Positions 1 to 11,877 are shown, counted from the stretch's first letter. The stretch is 64,000 bases of DNA from Ambrosia x helenae (GCA_030844895.1 CM061227.1:75566575-75630574), one strand, 5' to 3'. The notes: generated by a model not told the origin, from the sequence alone. Made by a program: numbers and translations.

Positions 1-782
1 TCGAAGCCTATTATACAAAACGTCTGAACAAATTCTTGATTTTTGAAATCTGACATCGTGTTTAAAACCTATGACTCATCGAAATATTTTGATCTAAATC
101 AATTTAGTTGTACAATTTAATGACTTTTGTTTTATATACGAAACCAATTTAGAAAATAAAATCTTTTCATCCACAAGAACAAAATTTACTCTACAATTTT
201 TCCATTGACACATACTTATTTTAAACTTGTTCGAACTATTACAAATTTTTGGCAAATACCGCAATCATGTTTTCTCATACGCTTGTATCTAACTATTTAT
301 TCAAACCCCACGATTATTCTGCATGATCACCTTAATACTTGCGTCTTTTTGAAACCCTATAAATTAAACCCTTTATCAACCATTTACACGTTCACCATTT
401 TTCACAACTTTGATTATACTTTGAGGTTTCATCATCTCTCAAAATCCAAATTCACATCCTTTACTTCCTCGAACGTGAACTTGATCTCCACGATAACCAC
501 ACTATTGAAAACTTAATTGTTCGTTGCATCAAAACTTGAATATTAGTTATACATGAGGATTTGATTATCTACCAGACATTTGATTATTCATGATATTTGG
601 AAGCATGGAAAATAAGCTATTTGCTATAAACACATCTAAAGTCATTAACCTTGTCTAGGGCAACTCTATTGCAGCTCGCATGCTATACTTGATACTTGAT
701 GCATTTACCAACTTGCTTACACGTATGTATTATCAATTTGCAACTTATGTGTTAAGCCCAAAAACAATTGTTACACTTAATC

Positions 783-1005
783 AAACAACTGGTAGAGGAT
801 GAAGTACTCGCTCAACAGTTAGTAGAGTACCTAATAACCTGCTCAACGATTGGTAGAGGTCATCATGCCTGCTCAACAGTCGGTAGAGGTTCTAATAACC
901 TGCTCAACGACTGGTAGATGCTATCGCACCTGCTCAACAATCGGCAGAGTTTCCTACTCACTGACTGGTAAAAGTCTTTTTCCTGCTCAACAGTTGGACT
1001 CATCT
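783..1005 (+). repeat. Degenerate tandem repeat, about seven units of CTGCTCAACRRYYGGTAGAG
   Basis: About seven copies of a roughly 20-base word resembling CTGCTCAACRRYYGGTAGAG follow one another at about 30-base intervals. Spacers are unlike each other, so the word rather than the whole period is conserved. Four copies occur in reverse orientation at 39555-39665 in element D, at the same place relative to the PPT, so the array is a property of this gypsy group. Confidence 0.75.
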
Positions 1006-1470
1006 TTGGATACATTATACATGTAAATTGACACAAAGATTTATTAGATTCATTGATACAGAGATTCAATCACAATGTTATTTTGCATTACTTACATCTG
1101 TGTTTAGAGTCATAGAAGGACACAAAACCCTAATGTAAGGTAAATTGGTGATTGCGGTCCGGAACGTAATCATGAATTTACAGGTACGTTAAGGTAGTGT
1201 GAAATTCTATCAAGGTTTTCGGTAAATAACTAATTATGAACTCTAGTTACCTGGTAGTCCATTTAGTCTTTCTATAGTCCATTAACTCATGCACTACTTT
1301 TAGGATTTCCTAAAACTTAAGATTCTTATCCTCCTTGCGATTTCAAGACTCTTATCCAAATTATTCGAAACATATTATTCTATTACTTATAAATTCATGT
1401 TGTGCCTTAACCTAAATTTCCAATCACCCTCAACCCTATGTTTTTAATAATTTCGAGGACGAAATTTTCT

Positions 1471-1483
1471 AAAGTAGGGGAGA
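1471..1483 (+). promoter_or_regulatory. Polypurine tract of TyA
   Basis: AAAGTAGGGGAGA immediately precedes the LTR start at 1485 and matches the reverse-strand tract of element D (39370-39381). Such tracts prime plus-strand DNA synthesis during reverse transcription. Confidence 0.8.
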
Positions 1484-1484
1484 C

Positions 1485-4356
1485 TGTAACGCCCAACTTT
1501 TCTCTAATATTATAATATTAATATTATATTCATAAAACGATTTTAATTCGTTAACAGGAAATACATTCTTATTCATTAATAAATTTAATTATTTTAATTC
1601 GCCAAATAACGCGTTTATAAGTAATAACATATTGGTAAACCGACCTGTATCCTAAATTTCTAAACGCGACTAAAAATATATTATAACAAATATATAGTCC
1701 AACCACTCGTTTTAAGTCGGTTTATATAAATAAATTTAACAAAATAATTATTATAGCGGTTAAACAAAACTATGTAATTATCGAGGTACGAGACGATAAC
1801 GGGTTCGTATACGTGGTACCCGACCAGTTAACCTACTCCAAAACCCTACCTATTAAAACCCCTTAACTCATCTTCTTCTCCTCATCTCACCTCCATCATA
1901 ATAACCCTAGCCACCACTACATTCCACCTCCTCCAATAATCTCCCTGCTCATCTCTCCATTTTCTCTTCTCTCCCGCACCCTCGCACGCTAAAGCAGTGG
2001 CGGCGGCAGCCGCCTACAACCACCACAGCTCCACGACAACACCTACCTAATCCTCTCCCTTATCCTAAGCAGCGGCGCCAACCACACACCCTGCCCCGAA
2101 GTCCAAACGTCACCCGATCCGCCTGTCTTCTGGCCAAAGTACTGACCGGATGGATTTTTGCTTCGATGTTCAGTTCCGAGTGTTTGATTTTGGGGCACAA
2201 CAGTGATGAGGTTCATGCTTGGTTCGGCCTCATTTCTGGTTTGTTTTCATTTTCGAGGTTATCGATTCAAATCTTTTGGGGTTTTGGTTTGGTTCTGTTT
2301 CGAGTCTCAGTAGTGGTTCGCCTTGGCTGCCTTGTTGCTTCTCCGGCCAACCATGTCGAGCAGATTGTGGAGACCGGAAATCATTTGGAGTTGATGTCTG
2401 GTAGGCCTTGAATCTTGTTCTTTTGCTTTCGGGTCTTGTAACAGTCAAACGCTTCATGGTCTCGGGTCAAACTCAGACCTGGGAACTGTAGTCGGGTCTG
2501 CTTCTGGTCAAACTCGGTCGATAACGGGTCAGCTTTTGTCAACAGCCAACAATAGTCGAACCTGGTCAGATGCGGTTCAGTTTCGGGGCTGGTTTAGCGG
2601 GAAGGTACCAGCGCGCATTGTGTTCTTCTCGTCAACCTCAGTCAAACTGGTCAAACGGGAGTCCACAGGTCAGAGCCGGGTCACGTGCCATTTCTAATTT
2701 GCAAGGGTATCTTGGAAAGGTATAACGCGCACTCAGATTCTTTCGATTGTTTGTTTTAATTAGTTTTCTTCGTATACGATTATTTGACTATCAAAATATA
2801 TATACGCACACGTATACATATTAATGTATTCTAACCATAAGCGTCATTTTTCTCGCTTAACGAAACGAACCAAATGGACTAGTGGCGAAAACTAATTTTT
2901 ATTAATAACTTGAATGAACGAAAAAAAAAACGACAACTTATGTTACGAATGTTTGTTATTACAATTATCAAAATGTCAAACTATGTATATACTAAAATAT
3001 TACTTATCAAAATATATAACCCTTGTTCATTAATATTCCAAAAACTTAGAACCATTTGTCGTGGCGTGCAAATACCTAGTAATGTGTATTGTGTTTTGTA
3101 CATTTGATTTTGGGAAAATATAGACAACATGAGTTGTCTGGTTTCTTACAAAAACAGAGGAGACTCTGCCCAAATTTTTACAAAATATAACTATAACTTT
3201 GTACAAAAGAAGCTATGTTTTACAAATAAACGCTATTCAAACTTTACTTCGTCATGATATAAAAGCGTACATAAATAAAAATAATACATATATTGTCCGG
3301 TCTTCAAACAAACTAAAACACGAATCAAGTTACACATATTATTTTCACTACCTTAAATGCTTTCCTTCTAATTAATTACAAGTTGCGAATCTAAATATAT
3401 ATATCAAAGTATCCATTATATATATAACTAAACGTGCACGCATATACTTTCGAGAAACAAAACCAAGTTCTTATCGGTTTGTTAAGTCATACAAACTTTA
3501 AGACGCGCATTCTTTCAATGCGAGTCTAGGTAGTTGAATAAACTATCTATACAATCGATAAATGAAACAAGCTTATTTGCATTAGAATTTAAGGCATCAT
3601 TTATTTGTAATAGGATACAAGAGTTCAATTAATCCAAGTTCAGACTTGTTGCTACTTGCTAGTACCTACACAGTGAATTTCAGGTGAGTTTTACATAGCC
3701 CTTTTCTATTTATCACCGCTTTTGGGGTGAAACATGTTACCACATCATTTATGCAATTCAATCATCAATGTGTCTATGTGTTTTCTATGTTGCATTATGT
3801 CTTGAGCATGATTAGAGTAAGCACCATTCTAGCATAATCATTAACTCCGTACAAGCCGACGGTATACATTGATAGATCTATTGGACTGACAATCCCACCC
3901 GGATACGTGCCTCCTACAAAGGTTACGTGGGTGTTTGTTATCGCATAACATATTCATTTGGACCATGAGCGTATGGTATGTATCATATTATAACAGTCAT
4001 CAGGGTTGATTATGCACTCGATTTATTTCTAGTATGTTCTCACATATGGGCTAGATTGACATGACACATGAATTGCACAACATTTTTATTCGATTATCAA
4101 AACCTATGTAATTCTCACCAACTTTTGTTGACCCAAAACATTTTCAACTTAACATGTTGCAGGTTCTATTTGCTTGAAGATTTGAATTGATGCTTGAAGA
4201 TATATGTATAGTTTATTCGTTTTGATGTACAAATTCTAGAACAATTGTATGTAATTCATTTAAATTATTTAATGGAATTTATTATTTACCATGAGCTACT
4301 GAACAATCATCAATACGTGACACCCCGATGTTTCCGCCATCGGTTGGGGTGTTACA
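1485..4356 (+). mobile_element. 3' LTR of gypsy element TyA
   Basis: The LTR runs from TGTAACGCCC to GGGGTGTTACA, so its ends are inverted repeats of each other, and it is about 2.87 kb long. A TATA-like TATTAAAA at 1851-1858 is followed by a pyrimidine-rich stretch, a possible promoter. From about 1980 to 2700 the LTR becomes GC-rich and carries many GGTCAAACT/GGGTCA-like words. The last few hundred bases match the inner ends of the TyB and D LTRs, but the 5' half is different from theirs. It abuts a reverse-strand gag at 4357, so TyA inserted into TyB; the other target duplication is outside the window. Confidence 0.82.
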
Positions 4357-5430
4357 TGGTTGGCATTAGGGTTTGGGGTCTCGCGACATGTATTGACTAG
4401 ATGGCCATACTTACCACAATTGGTGCACAAGCGACACGCTGAAGCAGTGGGATGATGTCGGTTTCATGTGTTACACAATGGATAGTTTCCTATATAGGGT
4501 TTCTTGTTAGAAGCTTATGAAGTGAGGTTGACCTCAAGATCCCTGACCTTACGCTTCTGGTTCTCAGTAGTTACCGCGGCTACAATACTTGCTTTTTTGC
4601 TTTTCCGAACTAATGTCCCGTTCTTTACGTGATTGTCAGTTAAGGTAGCTGCTAGACGCTTGGCCTCTTCGAGGGTAGCAGGGTTCCTTCCCCATACGGT
4701 GTCCTGAATCTGCATGGGTAAACCATCGATATATTTCTCAATGGCCACAGGTAACGGAGTGACCTTATGGGGCAACAATAGACTGAGCTCATGAAAGCGG
4801 GTATTATAAGCAAGGTTTTCCCCACTATCCTGAGCAAGGATGTGGAACTCGTCCTCTAATTTCTTGACCTCGTTACGTGGGCAAAATTCATCTTTCATTA
4901 TCTCCTTGGCTTGATCCCAGGTCATAGTAAGTGCAACTTCAGCTCCTCGGGTGCGCTTTTCCTCATTCCACCAAGTGAGTGCTCGTTTGTGAAGAACACT
5001 CATAGCATAACGGACCTTAAAGTTATCGGGACACTCACTGTTTATGAAGGTATTCTCAATACCCTCGAACCATTGCAGAAGACCCGTAGCTCCTTCATCT
5101 CCATTGAACTTAGGGGGATTACAGGTATTAAAGTGTTTGAGAGTGCAGGCTGGGAGACCATTCCCGTTTCCATTCCCGTTCCCATTGTGGTTTCCATTGT
5201 CGTTTCCGTTTCCATTACCGTTTCCGTTGCCGTTCATCTGGATGACTTGAGCCAGTAAGTTAGGAACCAGAGTCACGATCTGCTATGCCATTTGTTTGAG
5301 AAATGATCGCAGCCAGTTGGGCACCAATACCATTTTTGTTGTTGTTGTTGTTGTGGTTAGTGTTGTGGTTGTTGCTATTTTCCTCTTGGTTTCCACCACT
5401 GTTATTGCGAGTGTTGCGACGTGGAGGCAT
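4357..5430 (-). pseudogene. Broken gag of Ty3/gypsy element TyB
   Basis: The minus strand encodes the gypsy Gag capsid region (tryptophans around LLQWFEGIE and TWWNEEK, about 4700-5120). An N-terminal Asn-rich stretch beginning MPPRRNTRNN and an Asn-Gly repeat precede it. A likely start is the ATG at 5428-5430. The frame breaks near 5270, and a stop at about 4515-4517 separates the capsid from the zinc-knuckle region, which is then cut at 4357 by TyA. The homologous gag of element D reads through the stop position, so it is a lesion in this copy. The product would package RNA in a virus-like particle; this copy cannot make it. Pol would lie to the left, outside the window. Confidence 0.85.
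5161..5240 (-). repeat. Hexamer repeat encoding Asn-Gly
   Basis: Imperfect six-base units (GGNAAC on the minus strand) encode a run of about 16 Asn-Gly pairs in TyB gag. A shorter version is present in D gag at about 40265-40310, so the array length varies between copies. Confidence 0.8.
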
Positions 5431-5944
5431 GATCTGTAGGAGACACAATGAAATGAATGAGGTTATATAAGGAATGTAATCATTTATTCATTAATTAAAA
5501 CGAATAAACGAAAACGTTGACTTATCAAAGATTCTAGGTTCTAATAACATAATGAAGACATGCTTTAGCCTATAGGTGAACACTCATCCCGAGAATTCCC
5601 AGGTAGGCATCCGGGTCCCTCGTCTGATTGGGATATATGCGCAATGCCAGCCTAGACAGAAGACTCAGAATACAGGCGTTCACCCTTTCTAGATTGCACG
5701 TGTTCGTTATTAAAATCTAGAACTTCGACGAGATCTCAAGGTGGTTAAGGTTAAATCTGAGGTTTTTGTCCTATTAGTCTAAGAGTAGATCCAATGATGG
5801 ACAGCAACTTTCTTGTAAGGATGAAAGTAGGGATGAGCAGTAGGAGGGAGATAGAGAATAGAAAGTAAAAGGAGCAAATACTGGTTATATTCCTATGGTT
5901 ATAGACTAGATTATTTTCTAATAACCTAATTCCCTATAACCATG

Positions 5945-5956
5945 GCTCTGATACCA
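5945..5956 (-). promoter_or_regulatory. Primer binding site of TyB (tRNA-Met type)
   Basis: The minus strand reads TGGTATCAGAGC just inside the LTR, the sequence complementary to the 3' end of plant initiator tRNA-Met. It marks the 5' end of the TyB internal region. Confidence 0.85.
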
Positions 5957-7446
5957 ATCTATAACACTCCAACCGATGGCGGAAACATCGGGATGTCATG
6001 TATTGATGATTGTTCAGTAGCTCATGGTGAATAATAAATTTCATTAAATGATTTAAATAAATTACATACACTTGTTTTACAAGAATTTGTACATCAAAAT
6101 GAATAATACTATGCACACATCTTCAAGCATTAACTCAATCTTCAAGCAAGTATAACCTGAAACATGTTAAGTTTGAAAATATTTTGGGTTAACAAAAGTT
6201 GGTGAGAATACATAGGTTTTTGAATATAATTGATAACGATAGCTTGTACAACAATCACAGTTGTATGATGATAGAGTATGAGTCCGACATGTAACAATGC
6301 GTCTTTGTACAATCAAACCTTGTGTCGACTGAGGACTAACTCGCAAGTTAGTTAAATGTTGTTACTGTTATCGATCATCCCTGAATTTATGCGGGGGGGG
6401 GTGGGTTTGTCAGACCTATAGCGCTATAATCTAAACAGGCGGCTTGATCATTTTTAATGATTGTACTGTGTCTTTTTGTTACAGTCAAATGATAGAATGA
6501 TGATGTAATTGAATCACAAGTAAGTATGAGTAAATGATAGTATAAAATGTTTAAACAGGTTTCACCCCAAAAGTAGTGAAAATGGAGAAAAGGGGCTATG
6601 TAAACTCACCTTAGCAAAATGTTATGTCTCGTGAAAAATAGAATATGTGTTGCCCAACAATGCCAAGTATTACCCTATAATTAAGGTAATAAATATGTCT
6701 AAGTCTTTCTAGTCTACAAATATATATACTAGGGTTTCGAATTGGGGATAAGTGTTCGTTTGGTTAACAAATAAAATGTTTAATAATTAAGAGAAATTCG
6801 ATAAATAAATAAACAAAAGTCTTTTTGTAAAATTTAAATTAAATATGGTCATAATATAAAATTTTAAGTATGGAAATAATTTTTATAAAATTATTTTCTT
6901 AAAAATTAGAATATTTAATCTATTTATTTCAAATTGTCAAAATATAACTTTAATATTTAAAAATATTAACATTAAAGAATTTTTAAATTAAAAATTGTAT
7001 TTCTGTTCCAAATGGATAGAAATAATTTATATAAAATTTTGGTGCAAAAATATTGATAAATGGATTTATTATGATTTATTTATGATTAAAACTAACAAAA
7101 ATTTATTTAAAATATTAAATAAATGATTTTTCAGAAAACAAATCATTTCAGAAAAGTTTAGTGTTATATAAACTCAGAATAATTTTTGTGGAAATTTATA
7201 TAATCGTTTTGATATTTTTATAGAATTTTATAAATAAAATAGAATAAACTTGAATTATTTATTATATATATTAAATAAATAATTTTTCTGAAAATAAAAG
7301 TTGTATAATAAAGTTTATTAGTCATATTATATAAATTAAATTTTGTAGAATTTATAAAATAGTTTTAGTATTTTAAAATGAATTTTAAAATTCAAGTAAT
7401 TATATATAAGCTTTGAATGTTAAAAAAAATACACTTTATTGATGCT

Positions 7447-7502
7447 GGGGCTCGAACCCGCGTGGAACAGCTTAAAGGCACCAGACACAACCACTTGATC
7501 TA
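7447..7502 (-). repeat. tRNA-like segment (A and B boxes) inside the TyB LTR
   Basis: The minus strand has an A-box-like TAGATCAAGTGG (about 7491-7502) and a B-box GGTTCGAGCCCC (7447-7458) at tRNA-like spacing, followed by an A-rich tail. The rest cannot fold as a normal tRNA, so I read it as a SINE remnant or tRNA-derived piece and not a tRNA gene. Confidence 0.5.
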
Positions 7503-8143
7503 GATCAGTGGTTGTGTTTGTCTTGTGTCTGTTTTAAATAAATACACAAAGTCTGCAGAAGTGTTCTTCCACAATATTAACATAAGAACCCTAGATTTCT
7601 AAATCGTTCTATTGACATCAGAAATGCTTTCAATAATAAAATTAACTATAGGGCTTTTAATCTACATACAAAACCGACCTGAAAGCACATAAGAATCAAA
7701 ATAAAATCATACCGGAAGAGTGTGTTACACGAGCACTCGTTCGTGGCCAAAAAACCTCCAATTCGAGCGATTGATAGCACGAAAAACAGGTATTATATGG
7801 GGGTTCCCTTAATCGGCGATTATAGGTTATGATTGTGGTTGAATCGAGTTTATTGTGTACAGATTATATGAATTCGAAGCAAGGTTTATAAACTAAAAAA
7901 AAAGCGATTGATACGGCTTATGACGCGATAATTTGGCAATAATTGGAATGTTTTAATGTTGCCAGGTCGTGAATAGGACGCGAGTTGATTAAGGCAATCA
8001 TCAATCATGCTATAACAGAGATTAAACACGTTTGAATGTTAATTATGGGTGATTGGCTTTGTAGTTGACTTTCTAAGTCAACTGCTAGATTCTAAGCACT
8101 AAATATCATTAAAGCGCGTGGAAGGTTTGGCAAATATGTTATG

Positions 8144-8235
8144 TAGATCAGTTGGTTTGTTTGTTTATGTGTGTAGGTATGAACCGCTGCCAAACTCGGG
8201 TTCGAGTCCGGCCAGCTGCAAATTTTTTTTTTTAA
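8144..8235 (+). repeat. Second tRNA-like segment with T-rich tail in the TyB LTR
   Basis: TAGATCAGTTGG (8144-8155) fits an A box and GGTTCGAGTCC (8199-8209) is a perfect B box. A run of T follows at 8222-8235, which could terminate RNA polymerase III. The spacing is compatible with a tRNA-derived SINE head. No anticodon stem is evident. Confidence 0.5.
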
Positions 8236-8436
8236 ATAGGTACGAGGGGGAAGAGGAGAAGGGAGTTGGGCCGCGTCTGATGGGCCTTGGGCCATGCTGT
8301 GGGCTTAGCTCTTGGTCTCCAGAAACACACACAAGAATTGATTGGGTTTGGGCTTAGGTTATGGTTAGGTTTGGTTGGGCTCAAGTAAGTGTCCAATTAT
8401 TACATAATTATATATATTTTTACCATTAAATAAAAT

Positions 8437-8484
8437 ATGAAGTATTATAATTATTATTCTTATTATTATTATTATTATGTATAC

Positions 8485-8520
<36 letters not shown>
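8437..8520 (+). repeat. Microsatellites (ATT)n and (TA)n
   Basis: An ATT-rich run is followed by about 20 TA dinucleotides near the outer end of the TyB LTR. The same two tracts are at 39180-39320 and 42185-42322 in the D LTRs with different lengths, so they belong to the LTR family. Confidence 0.85.
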
Positions 8521-8523
<3 letters not shown>

Positions 8524-8864
8524 TTGTGTGTTAGGCGTATTTGTATAAAATTAAGGATAAAATATAATGAGGGCTTTATGTATAAAAATTTGGGGAAAAA
8601 ATTTTGCGATGTTACAATAACGACTTCAAGCTTCGGACTTCCGTTCTACTTTTTGACTTGTTTTTAATCTTGTAAGTCTGATCTTATTGTTCCATTTTGC
8701 TGGTTATACGTTACTCTTTGAAAGCCCTCTTGAATCGGGTTCCATATTAGTCGAATTGAAGATATCATAATTCTAGGATTTATGGGTTGATTTTGGAGAA
8801 GAAAGTGAATAGTGATTATAATATAAATGTCTTTTATTTTGATTCAATGTAACAAAAACCTTTG

Positions 8865-8919
8865 TAGTAGAAATGGTTGTGTGTGTTGTTTTCCAGACAT
8901 TAGACCCGGGATCGAGTCC
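8865..8919 (+). repeat. Third tRNA-like segment, in LTR-E
   Basis: TAGTAGAAATGG (8865-8876) resembles an A box and GGATCGAGTCC (8909-8919) resembles a B box. A T-run follows near 8945. It is weaker than the two upstream, but its appearance in a related LTR suggests that such pieces recur in these LTRs. Confidence 0.35.
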
Positions 8920-10187
8920 CTACAATCCCGCAAGTTTTCTGAATTTTTTTTATATATCTCATATTAATATTCTAAACGTTAATAAATACGTTTTTATCTT
9001 TAAAATATTCATAAATAATTCATTTTTTATTCAAAAATTATGAAAATTTAGGTGTAGCATCTTGACACTATAAGCTTAATTTCCACACTTTTATTTTCTA
9101 AAAAAATATCTTATTTTCTTATTTTTATTAATTTAAATTATTTTAGTTATAATTAATTGATTAAAATTCATTTAAATTATTTTAATATCAATGTTTTTTT
9201 GTAGAAATAGTGTTGTTCATCAGAAATTTAATCCTAATTTATTGGACCAAAAATACTTGGTTTTATAGAGTTTCCTATTTTTTATCATTTATATACATTT
9301 TAAATTCAATAAATTAGTTTTAAATACAAATAAAATGAGAAAACTTGTGAAAAAAATTATTTGGTCATTTCTTATCAAAATAAAATTATTTTTCACAAAA
9401 AAAAAACTATTTTTGATACATATCTTGTATTTTAATTGTATTTATGTGATTTAGAAATGATAAATCATTTTTTAATTTATAATACTTAAAATTTGCTTAA
9501 TAAATATAATTTTTTTATGTAACAGAAATACGTTTGTAGAATAAAGTCATAATCCTTATTTGTTGACTTATTTGTGAAACTTATAATCATTTGTTCAATT
9601 AGTTATAATAATCGTAATTATTTACAATGATAGTTAAAAATAATTAACTATTTTCTATTGTATAAATTATTCTGGAATATTTTTAATTAAATATTCAATT
9701 GGTAATATTTAGATTACCCAATAATATTCATAGACCTTAATCATATTTAATCATATTATTTTGGTATACGAGTTTAATATTAATACCATTTATCGTAAAA
9801 ACTCTAATTCCCCAAATCGACTTAACAAACCCTAATGCCTTAGAACCCTAGGTACCTTTGCCTTTTAAGTCATCCCTCTTATTAGTATTTTTATAAATTA
9901 ATTGGTTAAATTCCTCGGAATTCCCATTCCTTAGCTCCCGAAATCTTAAGTTGGATTTTGATCACTTTCGCAAACTGTGATTATACTTATCCCCTTTTTT
10001 ATTTTTACACTTTTTGGGTGAAACATGTACATATATACAAGCTTACACATACACTTGCACATAATCTTTTATACGTTTACAATTCATATATGTGTCTCGT
10101 CGTCTTTGTGCTTTATCCTAGACTAAAGCATAGTTTACTTACATTGTTTGTTCGAAATCGTTATCCAAATGTAACTACTGTTAAGGT

Positions 10188-10320
10188 GCTCAAATGAACA
10201 AATACTCAAATGCTCGAAATCGTTATCTAGACCTAACTTTAGGTTAGGGTGCTCAAATGCTCTAATGATCGAATGCTCAAATGCTCAAATATACGTAACT
10301 TAGGTTACAGTGCTCAAATC
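10188..10320 (+). repeat. Clustered GTGCTCAAATG-like words
   Basis: About eight copies of (A/G)(T)GCTCAAATG with short spacers form a degenerate tandem array in LTR-E. It is non-coding. Confidence 0.6.
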
Positions 10321-10733
10321 ATTTTGAAACGTGTTAAGATGCTTTGTGTGAATCATATTCATTTGACTTTATCATGTTTGATTACTACGTGTTTACATAA
10401 TGCCTTGATAAATCTTGACAGGTGATTTGTAAAACATATTCTTTAAACTTATATTATACGTATACAAACCAAATATGCTCACCAACATTATTTATGCTGA
10501 CAAATTATTTTCGTACATGTTTCAGGTTGTTTGTTGAGATACTTCATCTAAGACATTTGGACTTAGTAAAGACTTAACCCAGACAACGTGTGGAAATTGT
10601 ATTTGTATTTCATGAATGATTGTAATTGTCTTTGAAGCATTTAATAAAATATTTACACTTTAGTACCATGAGCTTTTGAACAATCGCCACTACGTGGCAC
10701 CTCGAAGATTCCGCCATCGGTTGGAGTGTTACA

Positions 10734-11343
10734 GGAGGGTTTTTCTCCAAACAGGACTTCATATGGCGTCTTCATGTGTGCTTTGTTGACTAGAACCCAG
10801 TTTAGCACATAGCATGTCGTGTTCACAGCCTCAGCCTCTAAAAACATAGGTGGCTTGGAATCACACTACATAGTTCGAGCTGCTTTAATCTGAGTATGAT
10901 TTCTTCTTTCAACAACCCCATTCTGTTGTGGAGTTCTTGCAGCATTGAATTGCCTTGCAATCCTTTTTAGCACAAAAATGGTTTAGTTCAGCATTCTTGA
11001 ATTTTGTTCCATTATCGTTGCAAATTTCCTTCACCTTCTTGTTTGTCTAATTCTCCATAAGAATTACAAAATTCTTGGCAAGCTTAGGTGTCTCACTTTT
11101 GTTAGCCAAAAAGAAAACCCAAGTAAAACGTGAGTAATCATTAGTAATAACAAGACAGTAAGACTTTCTAGATATACTGAGCTCATTCACTAGACCAAAA
11201 AGGTCCATGTGAATAACCTGCAGTAGTGAATCGATAGAATTCACCATCTTCGAAAGATGAGGTTTTCGATTTTGTTTTCCTTTTGCACACCCTACACACT
11301 TTTCTAAAGTTACAAAATCTTTCACTGGTAGCCCCATTATCAA
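10734..11343 (-). pseudogene. Ty1/copia integrase fragment (element F)
   Basis: The minus strand encodes the end of the GAG-pre-integrase zinc region (CVGCAKGKQ) and the integrase start (MDLFG, then YSRFTWVFF). Stops and frameshifts follow (about 11047 and 10930-10870), and a C-terminal integrase piece (KTPYEVLFGEKPS) runs to the LTR-E edge at 10734. The catalytic Asp within DNGTK and the Glu region are recognisable only across frames. Integrase would join element DNA to the host genome; this copy is dead. The part upstream of 11343 is missing without an obvious insertion signature. Confidence 0.85.
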
Positions 11344-11499
11344 TCCATATGAATCACCTTGATTGATCCTTAACGGGTCGTTTGGATGGCGACTTAGTTA
11401 GGAAACAATTGGCTTAGAAAGAACCATATAATTTGGATAGATTAATGTGTTATGTAGTCATGAAATGAGGTCCCAAAACTAGGAGTTTAAATGGTAAAA
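11344..11499. other. Unassigned stretch between copia fragment F and the Helitron cluster
   Basis: I recognise no gene or element here. It begins near GGGTCGTTTGGATGG, which looks like a DNA-transposon end, but I could not find a matching inverted end. Confidence 0.4.
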
Positions 11500-11827
11500 A
11501 GTTGACCACGTGGCTGCACATTGAATTAGAAAAGTTGTACATTGAATTCTATTTTCAATCGGGGTTAGTATTAGAGTTGCACATTGTTTTAGGTTAGGTA
11601 TTAATATTAGAGTTATGCATTATTTTAGGTTAAATGTTAACATTAGAGGTATACATTGTTTAAGGTTAGGCATTAACATTGAAAATACATTGTTAATTGT
11701 TTTAGAGTAGGTGCTACCCGAAGCTTTCATGCATATAACTATAAAGTGCATCAGTCTACTTCATATGTAAAATTGATATGTCATATTAGATTTATCAACC
11801 CCGGGACACTCCCGAGGTATAATCTAG
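11500..11827 (+). mobile_element. Helitron 3'-end fragment
   Basis: The stretch repeats words such as TTAGGTTAGGTATTAATATTAGAG that also occur in the Helitron copies at 12720-12880 (reverse) and 14600-14800. It ends with a GC hairpin (about 11799-11816), a short spacer and CTAG (11824-11827) followed by T, the Helitron 3' rule. Its 5' part is not identifiable. Confidence 0.65.
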
Positions 11828-11877
11828 TTAATACGGGTATAAGATTTAAGTATACTGTTATTACTATATTTAAATCA

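Larger units (their letters stand above)
1..1484 (+). mobile_element. 3' internal end of Ty3/gypsy element TyA
   Basis: This is the untranslated 3' part of a plus-strand Ty3/gypsy LTR retrotransposon whose 5' part lies before the window. I see no coding domain in it; the short open frames are not supported. It ends with GAGGACGAAATTTT and a purine-rich tract directly before an LTR starting TGTAACGCCC. The reverse complement of the 1140-1484 stretch recurs at about 39369-39540 inside element D, including the passage around GGTCCGGAACGTAAT, so the two elements share 3' non-coding sequence. The identification rests on this shared block, the PPT and the adjacent LTR. Confidence 0.8.
5960..8616 (-). 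mobile_element. 5' LTR of gypsy element TyB
   Basis: On the plus strand it starts TATAACACTCCAACCGATGG (a mutated TGTAACACCCC) and ends GCGATGTTACA, the same termini as the D LTRs. It is about 2.66 kb, twice the 1.33 kb D LTRs. The first 700 bases and the last 120 match D, but the middle (about 6650-8480) is different, AT-rich and contains two tRNA-like segments. The PBS lies beside its inner end. The five bases beyond its outer end (ATAAC, 8617-8621) would be the target duplication. Confidence 0.82.
8617..10733 (+). mobile_element. Gypsy LTR fragment (LTR-E), 3' part
   Basis: The right end reads CCATCGGTTGGAGTGTTACA, nearly the same as the TyA LTR end. Internal landmarks of the TyA LTR recur in the same order (TTTTGGGTGAAACATGT near 10012, CTCACCAACATT near 10478, ATGTTTCAGGTT near 10518). 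The left end is the TyB insertion at 8616, so the LTR start is not in the window. No internal region or PBS follows 10733, consistent with a solo LTR or a truncated element. The interior is very AT-rich and non-coding. Confidence 0.65.

Noticed and set aside
205..516. 103-residue open frame in TyA 3' region
   Set aside because: No domain, no context and AT-rich composition; it lies in the untranslated part of a retrotransposon.
783..1005. CRISPR-like array
   Set aside because: Units are degenerate, spacers are irregular, and the sequence belongs to a plant retrotransposon 3' region.
2166..2457. Overlapping open frames in the GC-rich part of the TyA LTR
   Set aside because: Three overlapping frames on both strands, no recognisable protein; the stretch is inside an LTR.
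4911..5258. Open frame on the plus strand opposite TyB gag
   Set aside because: It is a shadow of the gag hexamer repeat and capsid coding on the other strand.
8617..9052. LTR start at TGTAGCATC (9053)
   Set aside because: No PPT or duplication precedes it, and sequence left of it also looks like LTR; the TyB boundary at 8616 is the simpler left limit.
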